From: Chloroflexota bacterium
Lineage (GTDB): Bacteria > Chloroflexota > Ktedonobacteria > Ktedonobacterales > Ktedonobacteraceae
Direction: 5' to 3'
NCBI GenBank assembly: GCA_005879655.1
Contig: VBJK01000244.1
Span: 7,210-20,902 of the forward strand
Length of the DNA: 13,693 nt
Each line of letters opens with the position of its first letter. The stretch's first letter is position 1. Position numbers and translations under genes: made by a program. Positions 1-8,312 of this stretch are shown here, in pieces. The notes under the pieces were generated by a model. The model was not told where the DNA came from. It saw only the letters and a program-made list of their open reading frames with translations, and did not search any database.

Positions 1-1
1 G

Positions 2-2254
2 GAACGTCGCACTGAGATGGGGATGGCGCGGGCGATTGGAGTGCAGAGGCGGCACTTGATTATGATGTATCTCTTTGAGGGAACCATCTATGATCTGATC
101 TCCTCTTTTGTGGGACTGCTCGCTGGCGTAGGGATAGGTGCACTGCTCATTTATGTATTAGGTCCGATCCTTGCTCGTTTCGATTTTCCGCTTAAGCCAA
201 CGTTTCAGCCGCGTAGCATGATCATTGCTTATTGCTTGGGCGTCATCTTCACATTCTGTTCAGTAGTGCTTTCCTCATGGCTAGTTAGTCGTATGACCGT
301 GGTGGAGGCTTTGCGTGACCTGCCCGAAGCTACGCGAACTGCACCGTCACTAGGCGAATTATTATCCAGTATAGCCTCACTATGGCGCAGTCCCCATGCA
401 GAACGGATGAAATTAGGGGAACGCATCCGACGTGCTGTATTAGAGCAGATACCAGAGATCGTGCTAGGGTTTGTCTGGCTACTCACGAGCTTGGGCATTG
501 TGCCGCTGCTGGTCGGGTTATGGCTGATGCAGGTAGGCTTGGTACAGGCGATGATCATCCCATTTTCATGCGGTTTTTCCCTCATTGTACTAGGTATTGC
601 ATTATTGCTTAAAGCTGTAGTAGAACGCATAATCTGGTTTGTGCGCCGTGGCGGTCTGGAACAGCATGTACGAGCTATGCAGAAGGTCACGAGCAGTATA
701 TTAGCGGCGCTCGTTGGCATGACGCTACTGGCATACTGGGCATTGCCTTTTGATATACTGGAGCAACTCAGCTTGCCCCGCTTCCTGGGAGGTATCGAGG
801 TCTTTTTCATTGCTGGCTTTATGATGATCTTAGGTGCGGTATGGGCGCTGGTTGCGAATATAGGACTTTTCATGCGTCCGTTGCTTGCCCTGTGGTCGCG
901 CTTCCCTGGTATATATACACTGATGAAACTCGCCCTGGCTTATCCCTTACAGCGTCGTTTTCGTATGGGGATGAGTGTCATGATGTTTAGCCTCGTCGTC
1001 TTCGCTATGACTGTGATGGCCATCATCACGAACGCAATGCAGCAGTCCTATGTCGATATCAACACGCAGACAGGCGGCTACGATATCCAGGCCACGGCCT
1101 ATTTTAAACCGCTGCCCGATCTGCGTAGCTCGCTAGAGCAACATGGAGTTCCGTCTAAAGCATTCTCGGCCATTGGAGTACGCGATACGACGGCTGTGGG
1201 GATTATCCAGCTGAGTGCTGCTGCACCGCGCTGGTATGTCTATCCTGCACAGGTGATTGATGGCGGCTTCTTACACGGGTATGGTTTACATTTAACTGCG
1301 CGTGCTACTGGCTTTGCCAACGATAGTGCGGTCTGGCAGGCGCTCCAGGCGCACCCCAACTATGCCTTGATCGATAGCAACGCCTTACCCTACCGTCCTC
1401 ATGCTGTCCTCAATGGTGCGGTCTATGATCCATCGGTACCGCAAGGGCAGGATGCCGGGGTACCAGCCATCCCTCCCGGATTGGACGCGCGGGATGTCTT
1501 TGCAATGAGTGGTGTCCACCAAGGAGACACTACTTTTGCTGCAACGCCTGTGTGGGTAGTTGGTTTGCGAGGCAGTGAAGCGGTGAAGTTGACGATTATC
1601 GGAGTGGTTGATAATAGCGATAGTGCACACTACGGTCTTTATATGCCACGTGCGACCTACAGTAGTAGCAGTATTGGTACAGTAGTGACAAACGAAATGC
1701 CGATGACACAAAGCTATTATTTCAAGATTGCGCCGGGTCAGGATAAGCGGCAAGTAGCGTTGGCCCTTGGTTCTGCATTTCTTGATTATGGTTTAGAGAC
1801 GACTGTGCTGGAGGATGCGATCTGGCAAGTGCGCGGGCCGCGTATTTTTCTCAGTAATGTACTCCTGGGTATTGTAGGGATGACATTATTACTAGGTGTT
1901 GCTGCGCTGGCAATTACGGGCACACGTGCAGTCATTGAGCGTCGGCAGCAGATAGGAATGTTACGTGCATTGGGCTGTCCACGTCACCTCATCCAGGGCG
2001 CATTCCTGTTAGAATCGTTTCTCGTTGGCCTGCTGGGTAGTCTCCTGGGGGTAGTGTTAGGGGTAATGCTGGCCCGCAACATCTTTGCCGCTAACTTTTT
2101 CGAGCAATATCAGACAGGTCTCTACTTTAGTATTCCCTGGCAACAATTAGCGATCATTATTGGTGTGGCGTTACTTGCCTCGTTCTTTGGGGCGTTATTG
2201 CCTGCATGGCAGGCTGGTCGCGTTGCGCCAGCTGAGGCATTGCGTTATCAGTGA
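2..2254 (+). CDS. FtsX/MacB-type ABC transporter permease, 5'-truncated
   Basis: Integral membrane permease subunit of an ABC system of the FtsX/MacB/LolCE type, whose members couple a separate ATPase to lipoprotein or substrate movement or to extracytoplasmic work. The reading frame is open from base 2, and the first visible codons (ERRTEMGMARAIG) match the signature that follows the periplasmic domain in FtsX domains, so the true start lies upstream. The same signature recurs late in the protein as ERRQQIGMLRALG, showing two FtsX domains. About 750 codons are visible. Hydrophobic segments occur around residues 22-55, 70-100, 148-205, 230-295 and 325-350; then comes a large soluble domain to about 615, and three final membrane segments to the C terminus. 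The substrate is unknown and the ATPase gene is probably upstream, outside the window. No clear terminator follows before the sigma-factor gene 70 bp downstream. Confidence 0.9.
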   Translation, partial: ERRTEMGMARAIGVQRRHLIMMYLFEGTIYDLISSFVGLLAGVGIGALLIYVLGPILARFDFPLKPTFQPRSMIIAYCLGVIFTFCSVVLSSWLVSRMTVVEALRDLPEATRTAPSLGELLSSIASLWRSPHAERMKLGERIRRAVLEQIPEIVLGFVWLLTSLGIVPLLVGLWLMQVGLVQAMIIPFSCGFSLIVLGIALLLKAVVERIIWFVRRGGLEQHVRAMQKVTSSILAALVGMTLLAYWALPFDILEQLSLPRFLGGIEVFFIAGFMMILGAVWALVANIGLFMRPLLALWSRFPGIYTLMKLALAYPLQRRFRMGMSVMMFSLVVFAMTVMAIITNAMQQSYVDINTQTGGYDIQATAYFKPLPDLRSSLEQHGVPSKAFSAIGVRDTTAVGIIQLSAAAPRWYVYPAQVIDGGFLHGYGLHLTARATGFANDSAVWQALQAHPNYALIDSNALPYRPHAVLNGAVYDPSVPQGQDAGVPAIPPGLDARDVFAMSGVHQGDTTFAATPVWVVGLRGSEAVKLTIIGVVDNSDSAHYGLYMPRATYSSSSIGTVVTNEMPMTQSYYFKIAPGQDKRQVALALGSAFLDYGLETTVLEDAIWQVRGPRIFLSNVLLGIVGMTLLLGVAALAITGTRAVIERRQQIGMLRALGCPRHLIQGAFLLESFLVGLLGSLLGVVLGVMLARNIFAANFFEQYQTGLYFSIPWQQLAIIIGVALLASFFGALLPAWQAGRVAPAEALRYQ

Positions 2255-2324
2255 AGTGGCAAATCAATGTGCATCCTTTTAGCTGTTGTCTCGTCCTTCT
2301 AGATAAAGAGGAGGGATATAGCCC

Positions 2325-2906
2325 ATGGTATTGCTAACAGAGCACGTTTGGGAGGCATTTCATGCACCACTCTTGCAATTTATTCGCATGCGGGTTGCGA
2401 ACGAAGAGACAGCTGAAGATCTGCTACAAGACGTATTTGTGAAGATTCACCAGCAAGCTGAAAATCTCAAAGAGATAAAAAAGCTAGAAAGTTGGATCTA
2501 TCAGATCACGCGCCATACGATTATCGATTACTATCGCAGTAAGAGAGCAATGATCTCTTTGCAGGAGCCAGAAGTGCTCCAACTTCCAGCAGAACTGCCC
2601 GACGATGATCTCGTGAGCGAACTCTTTCCCTGTGTGCGAGCAATGGTCAATAACCTGCCACCGCAGGATAGGCAAGCGTTAGTCTTGACAGAATATCAAG
2701 GTCTAACGCAGAAAGAGTTCGGAGAGCGTCTGGGACTCTCCTTTTCCGGTGCCAAGTCACGCGTGCAACGTGCACGCGAGAAACTCAAGCAGCAACTGCT
2801 GGCTTGTTGCCATTTTGATCTGGATCGCAGAAGGCATATCATTGACTACCAACGGCGCTGCCAGTGCTGTTCGTCAGGAAACTGCTGCACCACGCCCACG
2901 GACTAA
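2325..2906 (+). CDS. sigZ: SigZ-like ECF/sigma-70 family RNA polymerase sigma factor with cysteine-rich tail
   Basis: Alternative sigma factor that would redirect RNA polymerase to a small regulon. Region 2 spans about residues 10-75 (EDLLQDVFVKIHQ, then SWIYQITRHTIIDYYR) and region 4 about 105-160 (LPPQDRQALVLTEYQGLTQ, helix-turn-helix near SFSGAKSRVQRAREKL). The ending CCHF-D-DRR--IIDYQ is, from memory, typical of the SigZ group. Beyond it the protein carries a short extension rich in cysteine: C161, C162, C179, C181, C182, C187 and C188, an arrangement suited to binding a soft metal or metalloid. The start is set by GAGGAGGG at 2308-2315, 9 nt before ATG. No anti-sigma gene is adjacent. 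The arsM gene follows 99 bp later on the same strand, so an arsenic or metal link is plausible, but that is inference. The sigma-factor call is firm; the SigZ subgroup is less certain. Confidence 0.88.
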   Translation: MVLLTEHVWEAFHAPLLQFIRMRVANEETAEDLLQDVFVKIHQQAENLKEIKKLESWIYQITRHTIIDYYRSKRAMISLQEPEVLQLPAELPDDDLVSELFPCVRAMVNNLPPQDRQALVLTEYQGLTQKEFGERLGLSFSGAKSRVQRAREKLKQQLLACCHFDLDRRRHIIDYQRRCQCCSSGNCCTTPTD

Positions 2907-3005
2907 TCTCACCGTGCGTCCTTTTTCCATCCCTTTCGTCTACAGGGGCAGAACAGCAAATACGAGCCACTGAGGATCTCCAATGGGATCAAGGAAAGGA
3001 AACAG

Positions 3006-3944
3006 ATGAGTATAGTACCAACCAATGACGAACAATTGCGGGCAGAGATTCGTGCTCGCTATGGCAAAACAGCCTTGCAGGTGCAAGGTCCAGAACAAAC
3101 GAGCGCAGAGCGTTGCTGTGAGCCTGACTGTTGTACGGCGATTCCATCGATGGACACAACGGCGCAAAAGAGTACAGCGGAGACTTCAGCGTGTTGTGGA
3201 TCAAGTTGTTGCTCCACTCATACCGCTAATGATAGTCTGATCACCTCAGACCTCTACAGTGAAGCAGAGTTAGGTGCAATTCCACTTGCAGCGGCGCTGG
3301 CATCTCTGGGTTGCGGCAATCCAACGGTGCTGGCAGAACTAAAGCCTGGCGAGCGCGTACTTGACCTGGGCAGCGGTGGTGGCATTGACGTCCTGTTGTC
3401 AGCCAAGCGTGTGGGTGCTACCGGCTTTGCCTACGGGCTGGATATGACCGATGAGATGCTCGCGCTGGCCGAGCGCAACCGGCAGGCCGCTGGTAGTGAG
3501 AACGTACAATTTCTTAAAGGTCTGATCGAAGCTATCCCCCTTCCGGCGAACAGTGTGGATGTCGTCATCTCGAATTGTGTCATCAACCTGGCGGCAGACA
3601 AGAGGCAGGTATTGCGTGAAGCGTATCGTGTATTGACTCCTGGTGGGCGTCTGGCCATCTCAGATATCGTCTTTCAGGGACAGTTCCCACAGGGGTTGCG
3701 TGCTGATCTCGAAGCATGGGCCGGATGCGTGGCCGGAGCATTAGAGGAGGAGACCTATCGGCAATTATTAGCGGAAGTCGGCTTTACGGATATTGAGATC
3801 GAGGTGACACGGCGCTATGCCCTCGACGATATCAGGGGCGGTAGCGCAAGTGCATCGCTCACGGCCCTTTCTGCTGATGAGTATCGTGCAGTGGATGGGA
3901 AGTTTGTAAGTGCTTTTGTGCGTGCACGCAAGCCGTGTATATAA
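3006..3944 (+). CDS. arsM: arsenite S-adenosylmethionine methyltransferase
   Basis: Methylates trivalent arsenic using S-adenosylmethionine in the cytoplasm, a detoxification route that yields methylated and partly volatile arsenicals. The class I methyltransferase fold shows motif I VLDLGSGGG at residues 118-126 and the later LTPGGRLAISD at 210-220. Three cysteines in family-typical settings are visible: C103 (LGCGNP), C191 (SNCVINL) and C241 (WAGCVAGA), matching the arsenic-binding triad known from characterised ArsM proteins. The N-terminal region adds two paired-cysteine motifs, CCEPDCC at 37-43 and CCGSSCC at 63-69, which may bind or relay As(III). AAGGAAAGG just upstream of the ATG serves as ribosome binding site. 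It probably shares an operon with the sigma-factor gene upstream. No arsR, arsB or arsC gene is in the window. A hairpin at 3961-3997 follows. The 312-residue length fits the family. Confidence 0.92.
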   Translation: MSIVPTNDEQLRAEIRARYGKTALQVQGPEQTSAERCCEPDCCTAIPSMDTTAQKSTAETSACCGSSCCSTHTANDSLITSDLYSEAELGAIPLAAALASLGCGNPTVLAELKPGERVLDLGSGGGIDVLLSAKRVGATGFAYGLDMTDEMLALAERNRQAAGSENVQFLKGLIEAIPLPANSVDVVISNCVINLAADKRQVLREAYRVLTPGGRLAISDIVFQGQFPQGLRADLEAWAGCVAGALEEETYRQLLAEVGFTDIEIEVTRRYALDDIRGGSASASLTALSADEYRAVDGKFVSAFVRARKPCI

Positions 3945-3960
3945 CTTATGCTTAGTAGAG

Positions 3961-3997
3961 CCGAAGAGCATAAGAAACAGTTGCTTATGCTCTTTGG
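3961..3997. terminator. hairpin between convergent arsM and redoxin genes
   Basis: Arms at 3961-3974 (CCGAAGAGCATAAG) and 3984-3997 (CTTATGCTCTTTGG) pair over 14 positions with one mismatch (a G-U pair in plus-strand RNA) around a 9-nt loop. It lies between two converging stop codons (3944 and 4015) and could end transcription from both sides. Neither side has a long T-tract, so intrinsic termination is plausible but not proven. Confidence 0.6.
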
Positions 3998-4014
3998 CGA
4001 AGACTTGGGAATAT

Positions 4015-4590
4015 CTAGTAAGCAGGCGCATTGCCAGGTTTCCACTTAATATTGCAGCCCAGACTTGCCTTCTGCTCTTGAGGAATAGGCTGTCCCGTAA
4101 GCAGAGCATCAAGAGCGGCTCGTAGGTCACGACCCGTCACAGGCTGAGCATTATGGGGTCGGCTATCATCGAGTTGTCCTCGGTAGACAAGCTGGCGATT
4201 ACTATCGAAAAGGAAAAAGTCAGGTGTACAGCTCGCGCCATATGCTTTGGCCACAGCCTGACTCTCATCGTAACAGACCGGAAAGGTAAACCCGAGTTCC
4301 AGTGCCATGTTCTTGACAGACTCAGGAGCATCATCGGGCTGTTCGTCGATATCATTGGCTGTAATAGCGACAATACCAACGTCATGTGCTTGATAATCTT
4401 TACCAATGCGAGCAAGTTCATCCTGTATATGTTTGACATAGGGGCAGTGTCGGCAAATAAACATAACTAATAAACCAGATTTCGTGGCAAAGTTTGCTAA
4501 CGAGACCATCTGACCGGATACCACATCTGGCAAGTGAAAATCTGGTGCCTGTGTGCCTAGCGCGACCATTGTTGAAGCTGTACGCACCAT
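4015..4590 (-). CDS. thioredoxin-like redoxin (AhpC/TSA-related family)
   Basis: Soluble thiol-disulfide or peroxiredoxin-like protein. The N-terminal part (APDFHLPDVVSG) is the usual redoxin opening, followed by a CRHC motif (C46, C49) in the active-site position (FICRHCPYVKH), and a thioredoxin-fold cis-proline at C121-TPD. The ending GCNIKWK (C179) is, from memory, typical of one 'thioredoxin family protein' group related to peroxiredoxins. No signal peptide is seen, so it should be cytoplasmic. The start at 4590 has AAGAAAGGA 10 nt upstream; the internal Met8 (MVALGTQAPDF) is an alternative start matching the usual N terminus. Substrate is unknown: reductase or peroxidase roles are both possible. 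It faces arsM tail to tail, and its promoter probably lies in the palindrome upstream. Confidence 0.85.
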   Translation of the reverse strand: MVRTASTMVALGTQAPDFHLPDVVSGQMVSLANFATKSGLLVMFICRHCPYVKHIQDELARIGKDYQAHDVGIVAITANDIDEQPDDAPESVKNMALELGFTFPVCYDESQAVAKAYGASCTPDFFLFDSNRQLVYRGQLDDSRPHNAQPVTGRDLRAALDALLTGQPIPQEQKASLGCNIKWKPGNAPAY

Positions 4591-4639
4591 TGGGTGAAAT
4601 CCTTTCTTTGCTCTTCACGCTCAAAATAGATCTAACTCT

Positions 4640-4645
4640 ATTATA
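4640..4645 (-). promoter_or_regulatory. candidate -10 box (TATAAT) for the redoxin gene
   Basis: The mirror copy of the TATAAT in the left arm of the palindrome, reading toward the redoxin gene and 49 bp before its start codon. As on the other side, no good -35 hexamer is visible. Confidence 0.35.
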
Positions 4646-4717
4646 CAGTACGCAGGGCATAGCTAATCGGTTGAGGTGGAAACCATCTCAACTAATCAAC
4701 TATTGCCCGGCATACTG

Positions 4718-4723
4718 TATAAT
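4718..4723 (+). promoter_or_regulatory. candidate -10 box (TATAAT) for the kinase gene
   Basis: A consensus TATAAT in the right arm of the palindrome, 158 bp before the preferred kinase start codon. No convincing -35 hexamer is seen at 16-18 bp, so assignment rests on the -10 match and position alone. Confidence 0.35.
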
Positions 4724-4881
4724 ATGTATTGACCTGGGGATGTTTGGCGAAAACTGATACCAACAAAACAGTGTTCTGAATCGTAGAGTATTATATGACC
4801 GTTGTAGCAGCGGCAAGTAGAGTAGATTGGACAATCGCTGTTCACTCATTTTCGCCACCTCGTAGGGCTTGGAGCGACGAC

Positions 4882-7005
4882 ATGGACGATAAGCAACCAG
4901 ACAACAATATAGGGCGTTCTAGCCTCCAATTGCAGATGAAAGATACGATGACTCAGCAATCACAGCAAGCATCGTTGCTAGGGCAGCAATTGGGGAATTA
5001 TCAACTTGTAACACTGCTTGCACAGGGTGGTTTTGCTGCCGTCTATCTTGGTGAGCATGTACATCTGGGCACCAATGCAGCCATCAAGGTGCTACAAGCC
5101 CGCTTGATGGAGAAGGATCTCAGGGCTTTTCGTGATGAGGCACGTATTGTTGCTCGCTTACGCCATCCTCATATTGTTAGCATTCATGATTATGATGTGC
5201 GCAGGGGTATGCCTTTCTTGGTGATGGATTATGCTCCCAATGGCACATTGCGTCACCGTTACCCCAAAGGGACAATCTTAGAGCCGCAGGTCATTATGCC
5301 CTATCTCAAGCAGGTAGCCGATGCCTTGCAATACGCCCATGATCGGCATCTAGTCCACCGCGATGTCAAGCCGGAGAATATGCTGCTCGGCTTGCACGAT
5401 GAACTCCTCTTGAGCGATTTTGGGATCGCTGTTGTCTCTCAAAGCTCGCGTATCGAGAAGGCGCACGAGGTTCTGGGGACGATTACTTATATGTCACCAG
5501 AGCACTTCAAAGGGAAGGCACTGCCAGCCAGCGATCAGTATTCTCTGGCGGTGGTGGTCTACGAATGGCTATGTGGGGAATGTCCCTTTGAGGGTGCAAC
5601 TAGTGATATAGCGACCCAGCACCTGCGCGAAGTTCCACCTTCGCTCTGTGCACGTAACCCCAACATCCCACCTGCGCTTGAAGAAGTAGTCTTCAAGGGC
5701 ATGGCGAAAGATCCAGTCCAACGCTACCCTTCAGTCATGGCATTTGCGCACGCATTTGAACAGGCCTGTCCACAGGCGGCCCTCTTGCTACGTGGTTCAA
5801 CGGCCTTGTCGCCAGATGCGGCAGGGCTAGCAATTAGTGGCCAATACCACGAGGCTACCGTCTGGGTTCCCCCAGTTGGGCAAGATGGTGGATATGCCAC
5901 GAGTGGACCCCGCCGAGTACGGGGTGGTGGTCTGCTAGGAGGGAGAGAATCGCGACGTGCCTTTTTATTAGCTGGCGCGGTGAGCACGGTGGGGCTTGCG
6001 GCAATTGGAACGATCTTTTACTTTGGCATGCAGTCATCAGGCAACGTTGCCAGCACTACTCCAGCTGCAACGCCAACCAATTCTGCGCAGGGAAAAATTT
6101 TGCTGACTCATCCGTTTAATGGCGGGCAACAGAGTGCACTGGCGTGGTCTGGCAGTGATGTCTCTATGGCGTCAATCTATACAAATGCTACTGTACATGT
6201 CTGGAATAGTACGATGGGGGCGGATACAATATACAACAGTAATGATAATGACCAACCGAGTTCACTAGCTTGGTCGCCAAATGGAGCAAATCTTGCTGTA
6301 GGCTATTATGACAGTGATTATGTTCGTATCTGGGGGCGGAAGAATACAGATGAGCCATTAAGAACTTATAAGAAACATCAGGATTCCATTAATGCAGTCA
6401 CATGGTCTCCAGATGGACAATATATAGCATCCGCAAGTGGTAAGAATGTGCATATTTGGCAGCTTCAAGATGGGTCTCGTATTCATAAATTTTCCCTTGA
6501 TACTGGCTCTGTGCGCTTGTTGGCTTGGGCTACAGATAATACTAGCTTAGCTACTGTCAGTGATAATGATACTAATATTAGTATCTGGAACGTGAGCAGC
6601 AGTAACCTCAACGACGGACCAACCACAACCTTGTCAGGCTATAGCAGTCCTATCAATAATATCGCTTGGTCTCCTGATTGGCGCTATCTTGCCTCAGCCA
6701 ATGTTGATGCGACGGTGCGTGTCTGGGATGTCAGAAGTAAAACAGTCATCTTTACTTATAATGGTCATAAAGGTGCAGTGCGTGCAGTAGCATGGTCGCT
6801 CAATGGACAACAACTTGCTTCCGCTGCTGATGATGGGACTGTTCAGGTGTGGCACTTCAATGATGGGGGCAATGCCTATACCTTTACTAAACATGCCAAG
6901 GCCGGTTCCACCACTCCGGTGGTTGCGGTTGCATGGTCGCCGTCGCGTGAGAAGGGCGTGATTGCGTCGGCTGATCAGAGGACGGTCTTGATCTGGCAAG
7001 TATAG
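4882..7005 (+). CDS. membrane-anchored Ser/Thr protein kinase with C-terminal WD40 propeller
   Basis: PknB-type (Hanks) kinase that would phosphorylate proteins in response to a signal sensed by the attached WD40 domain. Numbering from the chosen start: glycine loop AQGGFAAVYLG at 47-57, catalytic lysine K69 (AAIK), HRDVKPEN at 159-166 with catalytic D161, DFG at 179-181, and MSPEH in the APE position. All key kinase residues are present. A linker leads to one membrane segment at about 359-382, preceded by SRRAFL at 357-362, which resembles a twin-arginine signal. Then come seven WD40-like repeats ending in W-x-W/V-W type strands (VHVW, VRIW, VHIW, ISIW, VRVW, VQVW, VLIW), enough for one closed propeller. 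The start at 4882 is preferred because GGAG lies 7 nt upstream; an in-frame ATG at 4795 has no good ribosome site. Phosphorylation targets are unknown. Confidence 0.9.
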   Translation: MDDKQPDNNIGRSSLQLQMKDTMTQQSQQASLLGQQLGNYQLVTLLAQGGFAAVYLGEHVHLGTNAAIKVLQARLMEKDLRAFRDEARIVARLRHPHIVSIHDYDVRRGMPFLVMDYAPNGTLRHRYPKGTILEPQVIMPYLKQVADALQYAHDRHLVHRDVKPENMLLGLHDELLLSDFGIAVVSQSSRIEKAHEVLGTITYMSPEHFKGKALPASDQYSLAVVVYEWLCGECPFEGATSDIATQHLREVPPSLCARNPNIPPALEEVVFKGMAKDPVQRYPSVMAFAHAFEQACPQAALLLRGSTALSPDAAGLAISGQYHEATVWVPPVGQDGGYATSGPRRVRGGGLLGGRESRRAFLLAGAVSTVGLAAIGTIFYFGMQSSGNVASTTPAATPTNSAQGKILLTHPFNGGQQSALAWSGSDVSMASIYTNATVHVWNSTMGADTIYNSNDNDQPSSLAWSPNGANLAVGYYDSDYVRIWGRKNTDEPLRTYKKHQDSINAVTWSPDGQYIASASGKNVHIWQLQDGSRIHKFSLDTGSVRLLAWATDNTSLATVSDNDTNISIWNVSSSNLNDGPTTTLSGYSSPINNIAWSPDWRYLASANVDATVRVWDVRSKTVIFTYNGHKGAVRAVAWSLNGQQLASAADDGTVQVWHFNDGGNAYTFTKHAKAGSTTPVVAVAWSPSREKGVIASADQRTVLIWQV

Positions 7006-7032
7006 CCCTGAGCATCTCAGCATCTCCCCTTT

Positions 7033-7058
7033 GCTCCGGTCACTTCATCGTTCGGAGC
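7033..7058. terminator. weak hairpin after the kinase gene
   Basis: GCTCCG at 7033-7038 and CGGAGC at 7053-7058 form a 6-bp stem with a 14-nt loop shortly after the kinase stop codon. The stem is short, the loop large, and no T-run follows, so its role as terminator is doubtful. Confidence 0.2.
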
Positions 7059-7131
7059 GGTATTGTCCCTTGTGGTTGTCGTGGGAGGCTATGTGATATG
7101 CTATTTGTGATGATGCCACATGAAGGATAAT

Positions 7132-8238
7132 ATGAGTGAATATCAACGTTACGAATTTATGACCATTGAGCGGCCCCTTACACGAGAGCAACTCGATGCG
7201 GTCAACAGACTTTCCAGTCACATCGAGGCGTCTTCTACGCACGCTCTGATCGAGTATCACTGGGGGGATTTCAAGCATGATCCCGTCAAAGTACTCCACC
7301 AATATTTCGATGGTTTCCTTTATTGGGCCAACTGGGGCTCGCCGGAGTTAGCCTTGCGCTTCCCACATGGGACTTTGCCAGTGGGTCTCATCAATGGCTA
7401 TGATTTAGCTGATTTTGTCACCTTCACTCGACATCCAGATTATGATATCCTCGATATCCACTTTGGCGAGATGCCAGCGCCGCATGAATGGACTGAGTAT
7501 GAGTTGGGATCGCTCATCTCCATTCGCGATGAGTTGATGGAAGGTGATCTGCGAGCACTGTATATCGCTTGGTTGGCAACTCAGCGTATGATGCTCGGTG
7601 ATGACGAAGATGATCTTGACGAAGATGAGGATGATAGAACAATCGGTGTACCAGCGGTTCCACCAGATTTTGGCAGACTGACGGCAGCACAACAGGCACT
7701 AGCAGAATTGTTGCAGGTACCACAAGCGACCGAAGACAATTTTGTGGCATGGGTCGAGCTGTTGCCGCAAGATCGCTGCAAGGATTACTTGGTACGCTTA
7801 GCACGTAATGAGCCTAGTCTGAGCCGCCTGCTGGTAAAGGAGCTGCGTGAACTGGGTCTGGGCAAGGCTGGCATTACACTCGCAAAGGGTGAGCACGTCC
7901 CTTACGCTATACTACTCACTGAAAGCAAGACTATTAAGACGAGACTGGCACATGAGAAGCGCGAACAGGAGGAACTGGCTCGTCAACGCCGTCTACAAGA
8001 TATTCGCGATCATCAGGACGATCATTGGCGTCAGATCGATCTAGCGGTGATGCGCGGTTCGGGTGCAGGCTATGACGAAGCGGTTCGCTTATTGGTCGAG
8101 CTACGTGACGTTGCCGAGCAATTTAAAGAGAGCCAGCAGTTTCAAACGCATTTCCATGCTTGGGTGCGCCCTCATCTGCGCCGTCCCGCCTTTATCAAGC
8201 GCTTACAAGATCGCAGGTTCACCTTGCCAGAAGCGTAA
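7132..8238 (+). CDS. uncharacterised protein with acidic linker (YQ-YEF...WGDFK...ANWG type)
   Basis: No function recognised. The N-terminal part (EYQRYEF, then IERPLT, HWGDFK at 43-48, ANWGS at 66-70) recalls a widespread uncharacterised bacterial family; this is from memory only. Visible parts: a probably folded N-terminal domain to about residue 152, a very acidic stretch at 157-168 (almost all D and E), a short helical domain to about 260, and a charged, likely coiled-coil helix at about 268-295 followed by a helical C terminus. No signal peptide, membrane segment or catalytic motif is seen, so it is probably cytoplasmic. The start at 7132 is chosen over the in-frame ATG at 7120 because GAAGGA at 7122-7127 lies 4 nt ahead of it. 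The gene follows the kinase gene by 126 bp in the same direction; a link is possible but unproven. Confidence 0.8.
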   Translation: MSEYQRYEFMTIERPLTREQLDAVNRLSSHIEASSTHALIEYHWGDFKHDPVKVLHQYFDGFLYWANWGSPELALRFPHGTLPVGLINGYDLADFVTFTRHPDYDILDIHFGEMPAPHEWTEYELGSLISIRDELMEGDLRALYIAWLATQRMMLGDDEDDLDEDEDDRTIGVPAVPPDFGRLTAAQQALAELLQVPQATEDNFVAWVELLPQDRCKDYLVRLARNEPSLSRLLVKELRELGLGKAGITLAKGEHVPYAILLTESKTIKTRLAHEKREQEELARQRRLQDIRDHQDDHWRQIDLAVMRGSGAGYDEAVRLLVELRDVAEQFKESQQFQTHFHAWVRPHLRRPAFIKRLQDRRFTLPEA

Positions 8239-8312
8239 CACAGTGACTATTTTTGTATAACCTTGCTAGCCCCTTCCCACACGTCGCCTGTCATAATACA
8301 ATATCTAGATTA

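Larger units (their letters stand above)
4639..4724. repeat. 86-bp near-perfect palindrome between divergent genes
   Basis: Left arm 4639-4679 and right arm 4683-4724 are reverse complements with 7 mismatches and one 1-nt gap, around a 3-nt centre. The outermost 12 bases (TATTATACAGTA and its complement) are exact. Most mismatches are transitions, as expected from an old palindrome decaying or from G-U-tolerant hairpin selection. It sits between the redoxin gene (minus) and the kinase gene (plus) and contains an outward-facing TATAAT in each outer arm, so it may supply both promoters, act as an operator, or be the remnant of a small palindromic element. Confidence 0.75.

Noticed and set aside
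229..873. Long minus-strand open frame opposite the permease gene
   Set aside because: Shadow of the strongly supported permease frame, with no ribosome site or recognisable domain.
4795..4881. Upstream ATG for the kinase gene
   Set aside because: No good ribosome site ahead of it; GGAG 7 nt before 4882 and the usual short N terminus before the kinase domain favour the later start, although this is not certain.
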